This document shows positions 9,829 through 21,107 of a stretch of DNA of 64,000 bases, piece by piece; positions within the stretch are counted from its first letter, which is position 1; each line of letters begins with the position of its first letter. Position numbers and translations under genes: made by a program. Below the pieces are notes generated by a model. The model ran no database searches and had not been told where the DNA came from. It saw only the letters and a program-made list of their open reading frames with translations. The DNA is from Nectonema munidae (lineage: Eukaryota > Nematomorpha > Nectonematoida > Nectonematidae), in the NCBI GenBank assembly GCA_030549495.1, contig JAUIRK010000864.1:106001-170000 (forward strand), in the 5' to 3' direction.

Positions 9829-11738
9829 TCATTTTTTTGATTTAAGCCTTGGATTAAAGTAACTAAATTTTGCTCTAGTATTATAATTGTGTACTTCATA
9901 ATTAAACATTAGTTTATTCGAGTAGTCTATTGAAAAGAAAGCGTGAATAATATCGTGGTAAAAATTCATTACTTTATACTTATAGATGTCCTGTATTTTC
10001 AAAACATTAGTTAAATAGAATTTACTGCTGGTATGTGCATTATATTTCAGATTTAAGGCTAATCTCAATATTTTTATAAATATTCTATTAAGTTTAACGT
10101 GCCCTAATTTACTAGAGAATAATTTAAAACTGGTAAAATCAAGGATTTATACGCAATAGTTTTTATTTTTACAGGAAGATGATTCCAACTTCTGAATTTT
10201 GCAAGTAAATAAACAGGCTGAGTCAACTTGTGCATTCCAAAGAAGTCTATTATCAAATATAGTGCCTAAAAAACAAAACTTTTCCAACAACTCAAGTACA
10301 TGCTTATTAATATTTACATTATGAGAAAACAAGATTTTTTTCTCTGATAACAACATTCCTTTTGATTTTTCATAGTTCAGTAATAATAAAATTGATGATT
10401 AATGAAAAGCTCATTCAAAAAAGACAACTTTTTATTTATTATTTCGATGCTTGAAAAATATTCAACTTTGAAGATGAAAACTATGTCATCTGCATATGCA
10501 GAGCTTTACAGACATCTCTCTTTATGATTTTGATTGTTTCATTTATATATATGATAAACAGAAGTGGACCGAGAGAAGATCCCTGAGGTACTCAAACAGG
10601 GTTGCAGTGATATGTCAGAAAAACTATTATTTAAAAAACGGAAAATTTCCTATTATATAAAAAACTTCTAATTAAATCTATAGCGAATTGATCAATTTTA
10701 TAGCAATAAAAAACCATGATTTACACAATAAAAAGCAGCTTTCAGATCCAAAAATATACTCAATCAGTTAAAATTACTATTCCAGTTCTCTACAATTTCG
10801 AATTAAAAATTGAATGAAGTTGTTCAATGTTTTTAAGCTTGTGAAAACCAAATTGAAAGTCCTCTAAAAAAGAAATTATATTCAAAATAATTATACAACT
10901 GATTATAAAGGATTTTCTCTAGTATTTTTGAAAAGACCGGCACTATACACACGGGTCAAAGCTCTAATCAAGGGTAAGTGATGGGAAATATCTTCGTTTA
11001 TTATTCCTACATATCCCAATTTCGAAAAGTTATATACAATAATATTGTCAATGCATGTTTTTGAGCTAGGTCGAGTGGTTTTATTTATTAACCTATATAA
11101 ACCATAGGTCTATCAAAATATTGTTGGTTTAAAAAAGAATGTTTATTAAAGAAATTAATGTTAAAATCGCCAAGTAGAATATTGAACTTATATTTTGATA
11201 TTTCTTCACAAAAATCATCGAATTCAAAATAAAACTCATCTGAAATCTCCTTATTATATAGAGCATGCCTGTAAATGTTATGAATATATACTTGATAACT
11301 TGATATATCAAACTATTATATTTAACTTTTATAAAAAAAAGATCCTAAAATTTATTTAGAAATTGGAAAATTAACAACAACGTATTCTACAGAGCGATGA
11401 ATAAAAAAACCAAGACCTCTATAGCGACTTTTTTCAAATGGAAGTGAAATATAATAATATTTTTCACTGCAAACTCATTAATATTTGAATATGAATCAAG
11501 ACAGCTCTCTTAAATACAAACTATATGAAAAATTTTACCAGTAAGTTTTTCTACCTTTTGCAAAAATATAAAAAAGAAATCAAGTTTAGCATTTAGTGAT
11601 TGAATATTTAGTGACATAAGCTAGGAATTGATTCATTTCAGTGATATCTCTTTCAATATTTGTATTTTGCAAGGTTAAATTAGTAAAATCTGAATATAAT
11701 AAATTTTCAAGATTATCATTTAAAAATTCCTCATTCAT
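9829..11738 (-). pseudogene. LINE (CR1/L2/Jockey group), endonuclease plus RT, broken
   Basis: The element reads leftward. From the ATG at 11617-11615 an apurinic endonuclease starts with MSLNIQSLNAKLDF and HIVCI, then a stop, then ESC. RYRGLGFFIHRS-like sequence lies near 11400 and NILLGDFNINF near 11160. The RT palm follows: DLKAAFYCVNHGF near 10730, then PQGSSLGPLLFIIYINE near 10550. The ADD box region is near 10490. The C-terminus at 9829-10068 ends LALNLKYNAH...HNYNTR, a motif typical of this LINE group. A short open stretch from 11738 (MNEEFLNDNLENLLYSDF) overlaps the endonuclease start in another frame. Multiple stops and frameshifts mark it as inactive. It is related to the plus-strand copy at 56.6-57.7 kb. 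Confidence 0.8.
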
Positions 11739-12419
11739 AATATAATTCTAAATTATTAATATCATTCTTAAAATTTTCAATAACTTGACTTAACTACATA
11801 TAGCTTACGTAAAAATGTAGTTTTAATTAATTTATTTTTTTCTATTGTTTATGTGTGTTTACTTCTCCCGTTCATTTACAATTTTAATAACGATACATAT
11901 ATAATTTTTTATTTTTTCCTTTATTTATATATAACAAAGCAAAGGAATAATATGAACTAAAAGTAGGTTTAAAACGTATCCGTAGATATTGTATTTATAG
12001 TATGATTTGATTTTAAATTACATTCATGAATTTTATGAAGACAATTTATAATATATTATTAATACTAAAAGAAATAGTTATAATTGAACTTTGAAAAATT
12101 ATTCTATTCATTTATTTTGTAGGATTTTCATTGAAATTTAAAAAATTTCAAAAAAAATAAATAATTCTTTGATTGATTAAGATCATTTATTTTTTAATAT
12201 ATTAAATTTACAACTTGAATAAATATTTGTCTTTTGTCAAAATTGTGTTTTTATTGTCCACAAAATCATGGGTTTCTGTGAATAACTATAAAAATGGCGT
12301 ATCTATCTTTAAGGATGATAATTTTACCGCCTCTCAAAATTTGAAATAACATTTCAAAATGCCCTAAATATAATAATAATACAGCTAATAGGCATGGAAA
12401 ATATCATTTCTCCAAAAAT
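11739..12419. other. AT-rich spacer
   Basis: Simple AT-rich sequence between a LINE and a hAT element. No gene or clear repeat boundary was seen. Confidence 0.4.
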
Positions 12420-12646
12420 AGGGTTGCCAGATTACAAGATTTGAAATCCGAGACACTCTTGTAATTTCTCACCATATTTATATAAATTTATACCTACATA
12501 CACAGCCAGGCCAATATATTATAAAACATAGAGACAATTATCACAAACATGAAAGAATTTTAATAGGGTATAAAGAAAACAAAAGGAAAATAATTTGGAA
12601 GACTCATAATTAGACAAACAATACCAAAATAAAAGAGAAATATATG

Positions 12647-13121
12647 GGGTATTTTTTAATTTGGGAGTCGCGCAAAACATTAGGGTTTGTAAACTAGTTT
12701 TTTTATATACAGTTAATGATGGAACAAATTTTTAAACCCTTCGTGTGGGCTGAAAAGTACACTATGAGCATGCTTATATAAAAAAAAATACATGTGGTAA
12801 TTTTAAACTCCCAACTCGCAAGAAACATAAGGTTTTACAAATTCATTCATCTACAGTAGTTTTCATTCTGTAACACAAAGATATAATTGTATCTGAATAC
12901 TTTAGAAAAGTTGAGTTTAAATGTTGATGTTTTATGAAAAAATCTTTTGTAAGTGCTGTGAAATTATGGTTTTGTTAACAGAAAGCTTTTATGGTTTAAA
13001 AATTAACCTAAAATCCTAAGGTTTGTAAAAGCTTTATTTAGTTAGGTTAGTTTTGTTTTTCTATAATAGGGCCTTTTAACGAACCATCAAAAAATGTGAC
13101 TCCCATATAAAAAAAATACCC
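12647..13121. mobile_element. 475-bp MITE with terminal inverted repeats
   Basis: The left end GGGTATTTTTTAATTTGGGA continues GTC. It pairs with the right end, whose minus-strand reading is GGGTATTTTTTTTATATGGG then AGTC. Inside are repeated variants of CATTAGGGTTTGTAAA (near 12678), AACATAAGGTTTTACAAA (near 12821) and CCTAAGGTTTGTAAA (near 13013), so the interior is itself repetitive. It codes for nothing. It sits in the 3' non-coding part of hAT copy 3. The superfamily is not clear; flanking TATG on both sides (12642-12646 region and 13125-13128) is only suggestive. Confidence 0.7.
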
Positions 13122-13348
13122 AATTATGGCTTTTTCAAAAAAACACATTTGGTGCAAATTTGAGAATTATAAAGGTTAGGGGTGTGGGTGGGTGGGTGTA
13201 AAAAAGTGATGGTAAGTACCTCCAGCCATCGCTTATATAGCTGTATGTAGGGGTTTTTAATTTTATGATACACAACCTTTCTTTTCATTTAGAGCATATG
13301 AGTATAAGTGAAAAAAAATTTGCATGAACTAAAATTGAACTCAAATCT

Positions 13349-15153
13349 TTATTCTTTAATTCTATTTCTCTGATCATTTTGCTTTTCCAATAAGTCGTTG
13401 TTTTCTAGCACCTGCCTATAAAATTCTTTACACTGAAAATTAAGGTTCCATGTGCATTGTAAGATAGCTTCTACAGACCCCACATCCAACTTGTTCCTCT
13501 CATCAGTCCATTGGATATTCATGAGTGAGAATACACCCTCAAGATTAGCATTATGAGCTGGAATGCTACTGGAATGCTGGAAATAAGTACCGACACAAAA
13601 TTACAGAATAATGTTCTTAAAATTCCATCATGTGAAGGATACAACTAAATCTTTAATGGCATAGCTTAGTCTTCCATTCATCAGGTTTGATCTCCATCTG
13701 TTTAACAAGCAGTTTTTTAAATGCTGACCACCAACAAAAAAATGTTGCCGTCAATTTTTATGCCCTTGTTTTTTAACATTAGACAAACGATTGTACTTGT
13801 CCCCATGCTGGAAGAGTATCTAATAACATCCATGAAAAACTCTCAAAACGTTCTAAAAATGAAACCCATTTCTTAAGATAGTCATGGCAAGTGACGTAGT
13901 AGTTATCTACTTCAAGCTGGAATTTCTTCTTCTTCTGAGATGTGACATTATCATTGTTAAGGCAACTCTTAACCCTAAGGGGAATAAACTTTTCATCCGT
14001 TCTTTCCTTCATAACTGCAATAAGTTCTTTTAGGCAGCCAAGAACTCCAATAACGCTGTCTCTTTTCTCTCTTTTCTATCTTCATAATCCTGCCGCTAAA
14101 AACATACTCAAGGCTGTGAATAAAATACAAGTAAGCTTTGCTCAGAGGATTATCAAAAAAATCTAAAAGAATTTTGGGGGCCTTTTCTTCAGAAGCAAAG
14201 AAAGATTTAAGTGCTTCAAATAACCTTAGGTCAACTGCTCTCAGCCAACGAGTTTTAGAATGTGAGAGAACTGAGGCATACTGAACACCAACAAAATTGC
14301 AGAAATCTTTTAGCTTCTCAGTTCGAACAGTATAAATACTGAAGTATGAAAACAACTTAAAAACAATTACTTCAACATCAACAGAAAGAACATTAGCCGC
14401 ATATAAGCAGCATTGTTAATTTTGAGAAATTTGTGCTTTTGCGTAAACACCCACCAAAATTAGTATTAGTGTTATCTCCACAAAAAGCTTTACATTTCTT
14501 CATATCTAGTTCTAACTCGACGAGGCTCTCTCTGCAGATGTTTGTTATAGTTTTCGGGTCTCATTTGGAAGGGATTTTACTCGTAACAACTTTATCAGGA
14601 AGCCCCTTTTCCGTGAAAAATATTGCACAATCAACGGAAATATTTTCTCAGCATTATGATTACTTGCATCTGTAGATATGCCATAAAAAGAGGAATTATT
14701 TATGTCTTTAACAATCTCGGCAAAAGTATGTGGTGCCACAACGTTTTTAATTATTGCAGCACATTTTGTCCTAGCATTTGAAAATTTTGTTGCAATTTTA
14801 GAATCAGGAAATAATGTTGGTAACTTCGTACAGTCATTTGAACTGAATGACTAATGATGACGAACAGTATGAAAGGCCATGGTTACTTCTGCGGCTATTA
14901 TTTTATTTTCTTCATCTGTGTTTTTCTTGACCAAGAAGTTTGTTATTTTATTATCTTCTTTTGAAGTGGAGGAAATGCAACCTTTGTGCCCTGTTGAATC
15001 TATGTGTCTCTTGATATCATTCTTCTCACCATGTTCAATACTGAAAGTGCACTGACATAAACCACAGTTTGCTTCAATACAGCTCTTGCCTTGTTTGCTA
15101 AATGTCCATTCACTGGAATATTCATCACGAAATTTACACTTACGTTTTGGCAT
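13349..15153 (-). pseudogene. hAT transposase, ZNF862-like with BED-type finger, broken
   Basis: The start at 15153 gives MPKRKCKFRDEYSSEWTFSK, followed by a zinc-finger pattern CGLCQCTFSIEHGEKNDIKR with HIDSTGHKG (residues about 34-60). Next come VVRHH/NDCTKLPTLFPDSK, KFSNARTKCAA, and the catalytic-core block FYGISTDASNHNAEKIFPLI at 14545-14739 (Asp in TDAS). The block at 13993-14355 reads FCNFVGVQYASVLSHSKTRW. The C-terminal dimerisation block near 13370-13600 reads HNANLEGVFSLMN, WTDERNKLDVGSVEAIL, CKEFYRQVLENNDLL, ending at TAA 13351-13349. Length and domain order are those of a full hAT gene, split by frameshifts. The N-terminal 100 codons are intact. Confidence 0.8.
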
Positions 15154-15498
15154 CTTGGGATGGAATAGTTTTTGTTGAAAATAAAATAGGGCGTGGCAAA
15201 TATTAATAACACACTTTAGTTAATGAAAGAAAAACACTCCAACAGTGACGACAACGGTGCAGGGAAAATCTAAAAGATAGAAAGAAAAGTAGAAGTACTC
15301 AATAGAAAACATTAACACTACGATTAAAAACAGGAACAACAAAAACACAACATTTTCGTGCAAAACGTAAACATTAACTTCACACAACTTACATGATTAA
15401 TAAACAATTAAGTTCATAATTACACTTCCTGTAATTAAAATCCATCGTTTTTCTATTTTAATAAATCGGGTCCATGGGTAGATATTTCATTCGCAATC
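15154..15498. other. Junction between hAT copy 3 and Tigger copy 1
   Basis: The two transposase genes are divergent (head to head) across these 345 bp, so the region should hold both 5' leaders. I see neither the hAT end (CTGGCAACCCT) nor the Tigger end (GAACCTACGTTTTACG) here. Both elements seem truncated or rearranged at this junction. No promoter motif is convincing. Confidence 0.4.
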
Positions 15499-17102
15499 AT
15501 GGCTTCGATGAGAAAGCGTCAAAGTGTTTCGATCGAAACTAAACTAAAGATAATTGCCGAAAGAAGGAAGGGTAAATCCAACCTTTTAGTTGCAACGCAA
15601 TTTGGTTTGCCTAAGTCAACCGTATCCACCATCTGGGCGAAAAGGGAGGAATTTGAGAATTCGGTTTCAAAATGTGAGTTACCAAGTCTGTTTTTGGCTA
15701 AATCTTATTTGTCAAAAGCAACGTTTTCAAAGGTTGATGATGCGTGTTTTACGTGGATGACGCAGCAGCGAAGAAAGGGCGTACCGATATCTGGACCTCT
15801 TTTACAGGAGAAAGCTCTTCTTTTTGCCAAAGAGTTGTATCAGGTCACTCAAGTTTTGAGGCCAGTAACGGATGGCTAGATGGTTTTAAGAAACTCCACG
15901 GTACCCATTCCTTATCAATGCAAGGCGAATCCTTATCAGCAGACGCTGACTCAATTGGAGCTTTCCAATTTGCGTTAAAGAGGTTAATGGAATCAGAAAA
16001 TTTAACCAGAGACCAGATTTTCAATGCTGACGAAACTGGTCTCTATTGGAAATTGATGCCTAGCCGCACCTTGGTTTTACACGGAGAGAAAACGGCAAAG
16101 AATTTCAAGACAGTTAAAGATCGAGTTACTCTTATGGGTTGTTTGAATGCGAGCGGAACCTGTAAGATTCCATTACATTTATTCACAAGTCAGCTAAGCC
16201 ACGATGCTTTAAAAACCAGAACATGGACCGCCTGCCAGTCGACTACTATAGTCAGAAGAACGCGTGGATGGATGCAGCAACATTCAAGTGATGGTTTTTT
16301 GAGAACTTTGTTCCCAGTGTTTGTGAATTTTGCCGAGAGAACAATGTTGAGGAAAAGATTGTGCTACTGTTAGATAGTGCTACAGCCCACCCTTCCGTTG
16401 AAGAACTAACGACAGAAGACGGATCATTTTTAGTAAAGTTCCTGACGGCAAATACAACCTCCATCATTCAACCGATGGATGGACCAGGGTGTTTTAGAAC
16501 CATTAAAAAGACGTTATAAGAAAAACCTTCTACGTCACGTCTTGTGCAAGCTAGATACCCCGATCCCAGAGGTGATAAAACAAACCACAATTAAAGATGC
16601 GGTTTACTGGATTGCAGATGCGTGGGAAGCGGCGACACAGGAAAATCTTCAACGCTTTTGGCGAAAACTAACGGAAAATGTTGAAGAAAGAATTGAGGAT
16701 GAAAGTGTTTCAGAAAAACAGACAGATAACGTAGACAAAATGGAAGCCGATCGTAATATATTTAAAGCCATCATGTTTCAAGAACTTGGTTCTGGAACTA
16801 AGGATATGATGAGTGTGGATGAGTGGCTCGTAGAAGATGCCGAAGATCCCTCACACCAATGGCTCACCGACGCAAAGATAATCAGTGAAATTGATAGGGA
16901 GTCATCTGATGAAGAGGAAGAAATAGTCGACCGAATTAAACCTGAGCATGCGTTTGAAGCCCTTGGAGTTGTCGTGGATTGGTTCGAGCAAATGAAGAAA
17001 GATCCGTGCCACATCAGACAGATTCGCCGATGGAGAGACGAAGCGGCTCAGATGAGAGCACCATCATTAAAGCAGAAAAAGATAATCAACTTCTTTCAGT
17101 AA
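15499..17102 (+). pseudogene. Tigger/pogo (JRK-like) transposase, few breaks
   Basis: The start MASMRKRQSVSIETKLKIIA gives a CENP-B/pogo N-terminal helix-turn-helix (VATQFGLPKSTVSTIWAKRE, residues about 33-52). The second DNA-binding domain follows (TWMTQQRRKGVPISGPLLQE). After a frameshift near 15830 the catalytic core runs WLDGFKKLHGT, then IFNADETGLYWKLMP (first Asp), then VTLMGCLNASGTCKIP. A second frameshift near 16215 precedes LLLDSATAHPSVEEL (second Asp; the usual DNAPAHP is altered) and SIIQPMDQGVLEPLKRRYK (third Asp). The C-terminus 16479-17102 is one open frame, ending in a typical acidic tail and KKIINFFQ. All three catalytic Asp residues are visible, and only a few frame breaks separate it from an intact gene. 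It would move a TA-inserting transposon. Confidence 0.85.
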
Positions 17103-17548
17103 AAAAAAATAAAAAATAAAAATAAAAAATCTTCAAAACAAAAGGCCCTTTTAAAGGCCAACAAATTTGAAAGAGAATGAATAAAGTAGTTTTTCCTTAT
17201 TTTAAAATTATTTTCCCCTTTGCATGCATCATTAAAATAGCAAATTAACCGGCGTCTTTTCCTAGAGCAAACTAAGTTGAGTATAATTGACAAATAATAC
17301 ACATACACTGATATTTTTTATTTAAGGCTTTATTATGAAAACAGCTCAACTTCAGGGATGATCATCCAACTTCACTGTAGTAGTCTTCTTTAGCTGCCAT
17401 AGTCCCTCACGTCGTACACGGTGTGACCATGTGTGATCCAGACTAGGATTTTCGTGTTGTATGTCAATTTTAAGGTCAACCTGGATTTTACGATTCCTAC
17501 GTTTTACGTCCGCCCTTCGGTCCCGTACCGTACGTAAAACGTAGGTTC
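17103..17548 (+). repeat. 3' end and terminal repeat of Tigger copy 1
   Basis: Non-coding sequence after the transposase stop, ending with CGTACGTAAAACGTAGGTTC at 17548 followed by TA. Another inverted copy (CCTACGTTTTACGTCCG) lies about 50 bp inside, so the end carries a subterminal inverted repeat. It is colinear, in reverse, with 9017-9350, which identifies the two as one family. The matching left end was not found upstream of 15499. Confidence 0.75.
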
Positions 17549-17647
17549 TAGTGTAACTCCATAGCGTTTGCCTGTTTTCCTTCCGAGGTTTTAAAAACAT
17601 TTGAATGTCCTCAATTTCCATCTCAAGCTCTGCTGCGTTGACGTCAG

Positions 17648-17765
17648 TGGCAATAAAATGGCGCCCCCTTTATTGTATTTTTTAATAATAAATCTTTGAA
17701 CTGTTTTACTACTATTTATTTTGATGAAATCATATAAAATTAAAGGAGGCGCTATTCTTGTCATA
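17648..17765. repeat. Short inverted-repeat element (about 118 bp)
   Basis: The left arm TGGCAATAAAATGGCGCCCC (then CTTTA, 17648-17672) pairs imperfectly with the right arm TAAAGGAGGCGCTATTCTTG (17741-17760). The core AAAGG(A/G)GGCGC is conserved in both arms. The loop of about 70 bp is AT-rich. It is probably a small MITE or the remnant of one. The superfamily is unknown. Confidence 0.45.
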
Positions 17766-18527
17766 CGAATCTTGGCATGTTTTAATGCCTCCAGGGCTGT
17801 GCCAAGCTCTAAATAAAGAATTATGAATACACAATGTAAGGTCATAAGTAGCTATGTGTCAAACTGATATATAAAGATGCAAATAAAAGTGTAATTATAT
17901 AATTTTATGTGAGTAAACAAAGCAATTTACTCGCTTTTTACTAGATGCAGCTTGACAATAGCCCTATTCTTAATCATCAAAACTATACGCAGTTTGAAAA
18001 TATATAGATATTACATGAAAATTCTTATATTATATATATAAATAATAACAATTTAGCATATATTAGTAGATCAACATAAATAAATATACAAAAATTAATT
18101 AAAGACACACATAGCTACCGACTGATAGAAGATAACATTTATATATATATTTATACTTAAATACTAATATAAAAATATTCATATTTTTAATTAATTCATC
18201 TTAGAAAGTTTGTGTCTTAGTTATTTAAAAATTAAAAACTCATACTATCATAATAATGGAAATATCTTTTAAAGTGGCAAAGCATCGCAATGGTGAAATG
18301 TCACGGGATAGTATCACACTGCTAAGTGATAAAAAAGATGCCTTTACTCAAAATATAAATTCAATTACATAAAATATTGATAATTTTATTTTAAGAATTT
18401 TAAGCTTTTCTATTGTTAACAGATAAACGAGATTTTCGTTAACAATGGAAACAAGCTTTTTAGATCGAAGAATTTATTCAAAATATAAATGAAAAATACA
18501 AAATATTAAAAATAATAATAATATAAC
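17766..18527. other. AT-rich spacer
   Basis: Contains a short hairpin-like pair (CTTTTCTATTGTTAACAG near 18402 and GTTAACAATGGAAACAAGC near 18436). No gene was recognised. Confidence 0.35.
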
Positions 18528-20221
18528 AAAGTCCCGCTTGGGTAGAGCTCTGCCTTGGTGGTCTAGAATATTTAAAACCATGTTTTCGGTTTAGTATGAA
18601 AACAGACCTTTTGGCAGACTCTTATTTATTTGTATTCGTGCGAATTATATAAAAACATTGCAAACCAGCCACCTTGTTATTTTTTGGTGCCAGTCCCAAG
18701 CCCGGGTAAATCGTGAATGTTGCGTCAGGAAGGGCACCTGGCGTAAAATCTGCTCCTAAAGCACCAGAATGAAAAATTCTTTTGGCCCAGCAATGGCGAA
18801 GCTGCAGGTATATGTGTTATGGTAAAAGAAAAGCTAGTGATAGCATTGTGCAAGTGATAGAATTATGGTGTTGGTGATGAAATGCAGCTAAAACATTGTT
18901 CGTCTTATGTCAATTTATGCCTCTCATTCTGGTAGATCCGAAGAAGAGAAGGAAGAGTTTTATACTAATTTAACTGAAGCATTAGTTTTGATAAAGCGAA
19001 ATGAGTTTGTGATTGTTGCTGGTGACTTTAATGGACATATTGGTAAGGAAATTAACGAATATGACGGAGTTAATGGAGGTTAAAGCGTTGGCGCTAGAAA
19101 CAAAGAAGGGACAAAATTGCTAGAAGTGTGTCTAGAGCACAACTTAGCTATTACATACACGTGGTTTAAAAAGAAAAGAAACGTTTCACTCATCCTCCTT
19201 CTCAAATTGATTTTTTCCTTATAGATATGAGAAAACGAAAACAAGTCAGAAATGTTAAAGTCATTCCTAGAGAACTTAAACATAGTCTGATTGGGGTGGA
19301 TTCTAGAAATGGGAACAAGTTGAGGAAAACACTTATAAATTCTCTGATGTTAAAATTTCATTTAAAAGATACTCGAAGGTTGTTTAATAAGAAGTTAAAT
19401 AAACTCTAGGAGGAAAGCAATGAGATAAACTTGTTGAATACATTTAAATTGTGTGCTATTGAAGCTACAAGAGGAACATGTGGCGTTAGTAGAAATAAAG
19501 CAAAGCATACAGTAACTTGGTGGTGGAATGAAAATATGAGAAATGCTTTATCTGAAAAGAAGAGATGTTTCAAAAACTTAATAGAGTAGAAAACACAAGA
19601 GGCACAAAATTATTATAAGAAAAACAAAAGGATTGCTAAGAAAATTATTGCTAAAAATATGAAAGAAGGTAAAGCAATTACAAAACTTAGATAAAGAACA
19701 TAACGCTAATTTTAGCAGAATTAAAATGATGAAGAAAGAATCAAGCACACAAATGGAAATGTCTGTATCAAAGACAAAACTGCAAAACTTTATTTTGATG
19801 AAGGAAAAATTGAAAATGTGTGGAAAAATTATTTAGAACAAGTCATGAATATAGAAAACGTTTAGTATGGTAATGTGAACGCTGAAAAAGTGGAAGGTCC
19901 AAGCAAGTGGACGATCAAGAATTATCAAGGAGCAATTTTTTGTTTCAAAGCACGTCACAAAAACTCTTCTTCAAATTGCAAATTATCGACCAGTCAAATT
20001 AATCGAGCATGGGATGAAAATATTTGAACGCGTTATTGAAAAAAGACTGAGATGAAGGTTGATCAAACACAGGTTGGCTTTATGTCTGGAAAAAGCGCTA
20101 TTGATGCAATATATATTGCAAGACAGATGCAGGAATGTCATCTAGATAAAGAGAAAGATTTATTTATGTGTTATGTTAATCTTGAAAAATCTATTACCAC
20201 ATAGTTGAGAAAAAGTGTATA
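18528..20221 (+). pseudogene. RTE-clade LINE copy 1, 5' part (endonuclease to RT start)
   Basis: The leader near 18710-18740 carries GCGTCAGGAAGGGCACCTGG, a conserved RTE 5' segment also found at 31590 (with CATCTGG). The endonuclease is partly deleted at its start. It resumes with LMSIYASHSGRSEEEKEEF, then VIVAGDFNGHIGKEINEYDG and GARNKEGTKLLE (18900-19130). The linker and RT N-terminus follow (TWWWNENMRNALSEKKR near 19510; NYRPVKLIEHGMKIFE near 19980; QVGFMSGKSAIDAIYIARQM near 20070). The frame is broken many times. It stops in the block NLEKS...RKSVY, where a piggyBac element interrupts it. The RT continues at 24098. Confidence 0.8.
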
Positions 20222-20235
20222 TGAAGTATGCCCAT

Positions 20236-20591
20236 GTTGCGAAAACGCAACGCAAGGTTTAAACCAGATTTTTGTTACCCAAACATTATTCACATTACAC
20301 TATTTCATCATATAGTTAAAATTTTAACAATTGAAGTAATAACTATTACTTTTCCTTTTCTTGAGTTTTTACGGGAAAAATATAATCTATGTCAATGAAA
20401 ACTTTACATTAACGGAATAAAAGACCCAAACTTGTTTTTTTAAAAATAAAATGATAAAAACTTTCATTTTCAAAGTATAAATTTTTCCTCGATAACGAAC
20501 CAAATTTTGAATAAATGTAAACTTTAAATCATTTTTCACATTTTTTTCTCTTCAAAATTGATGATTTTTTCGACTGTTTCGTAAACGCAAC
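20236..20591. repeat. Left palindrome pair of piggyBac copy 1
   Basis: GTTGCGAAAACGCAAC (20236-20251) is a perfect 6-4-6 palindrome. GTTTCGTAAACGCAAC (20576-20591) is a one-mismatch copy followed by ACTGG, the same trailing bases as at the right terminus. The position, near the end plus about 340 bp inside, suggests transposase-binding sites. Confidence 0.65.
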
Positions 20592-21107
20592 ACTGGAAAT
20601 TAGTATGCACAGCAGGCACTCTATGATAACTTATTTTTTGATGACATCATTAACTCTCTGTAAAAACAAAGCTTCATGATAGATCGATTTGTTTTAACTT
20701 ATGAACTATGAGTGGCACATATATTCAGCTCATATACGTGTAACTAAGGGACTTAATGCGTTTGGAAAATAACGACGCGTACAATTCTAACTCGTAGTAT
20801 GACAATTACCTATAAGGATGATTTGCAAAGTTTGTGCTTTGAAAAGCTGAAAAAAGTTTTTTTGACATTTCAAGTGTCATACATCAATATATGAGTCGTG
20901 ACGTTTTTGACATTTTTCTGGTACATATGTATATATACTCAAGTTTTGCATTTCAAGTTCATTCAATTAAAAATTTAACTCGTTTTATGAGTTTGGAATA
21001 GCTTTCTACTTTTATCTTTTTTTCTGTTTTGTCCCTTCAATTTTGTGAACTTCTAAAATATATAAAGTTGTTTCTACACTGTGATTGACAAGACTTCTCT
21101 AATTTTG

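Larger units (their letters stand above)
12420..15153 (-). mobile_element. hAT transposon copy 3 (ZNF862-like), right end not found
   Basis: A hAT-type left terminus begins near 12420 with AGGGTTGCCAGATTACAAG and GAAATCCGAGACACT, a form common in this hAT lineage. The minus-strand transposase gene occupies 13349-15153. Between the two lies a separate MITE (12647-13121). I could not find the complementary CTGGCAACCCT end in the 350 bp to the right of the transposase start. That end is probably lost where the element meets the Tigger copy. Confidence 0.55.

Noticed and set aside
17352-17621. Minus-strand ORF of 89 codons over the Tigger right end
   Set aside because: It crosses the terminal repeat and its match at 9.1-9.2 kb is explained by shared non-coding transposon sequence, not by a gene.
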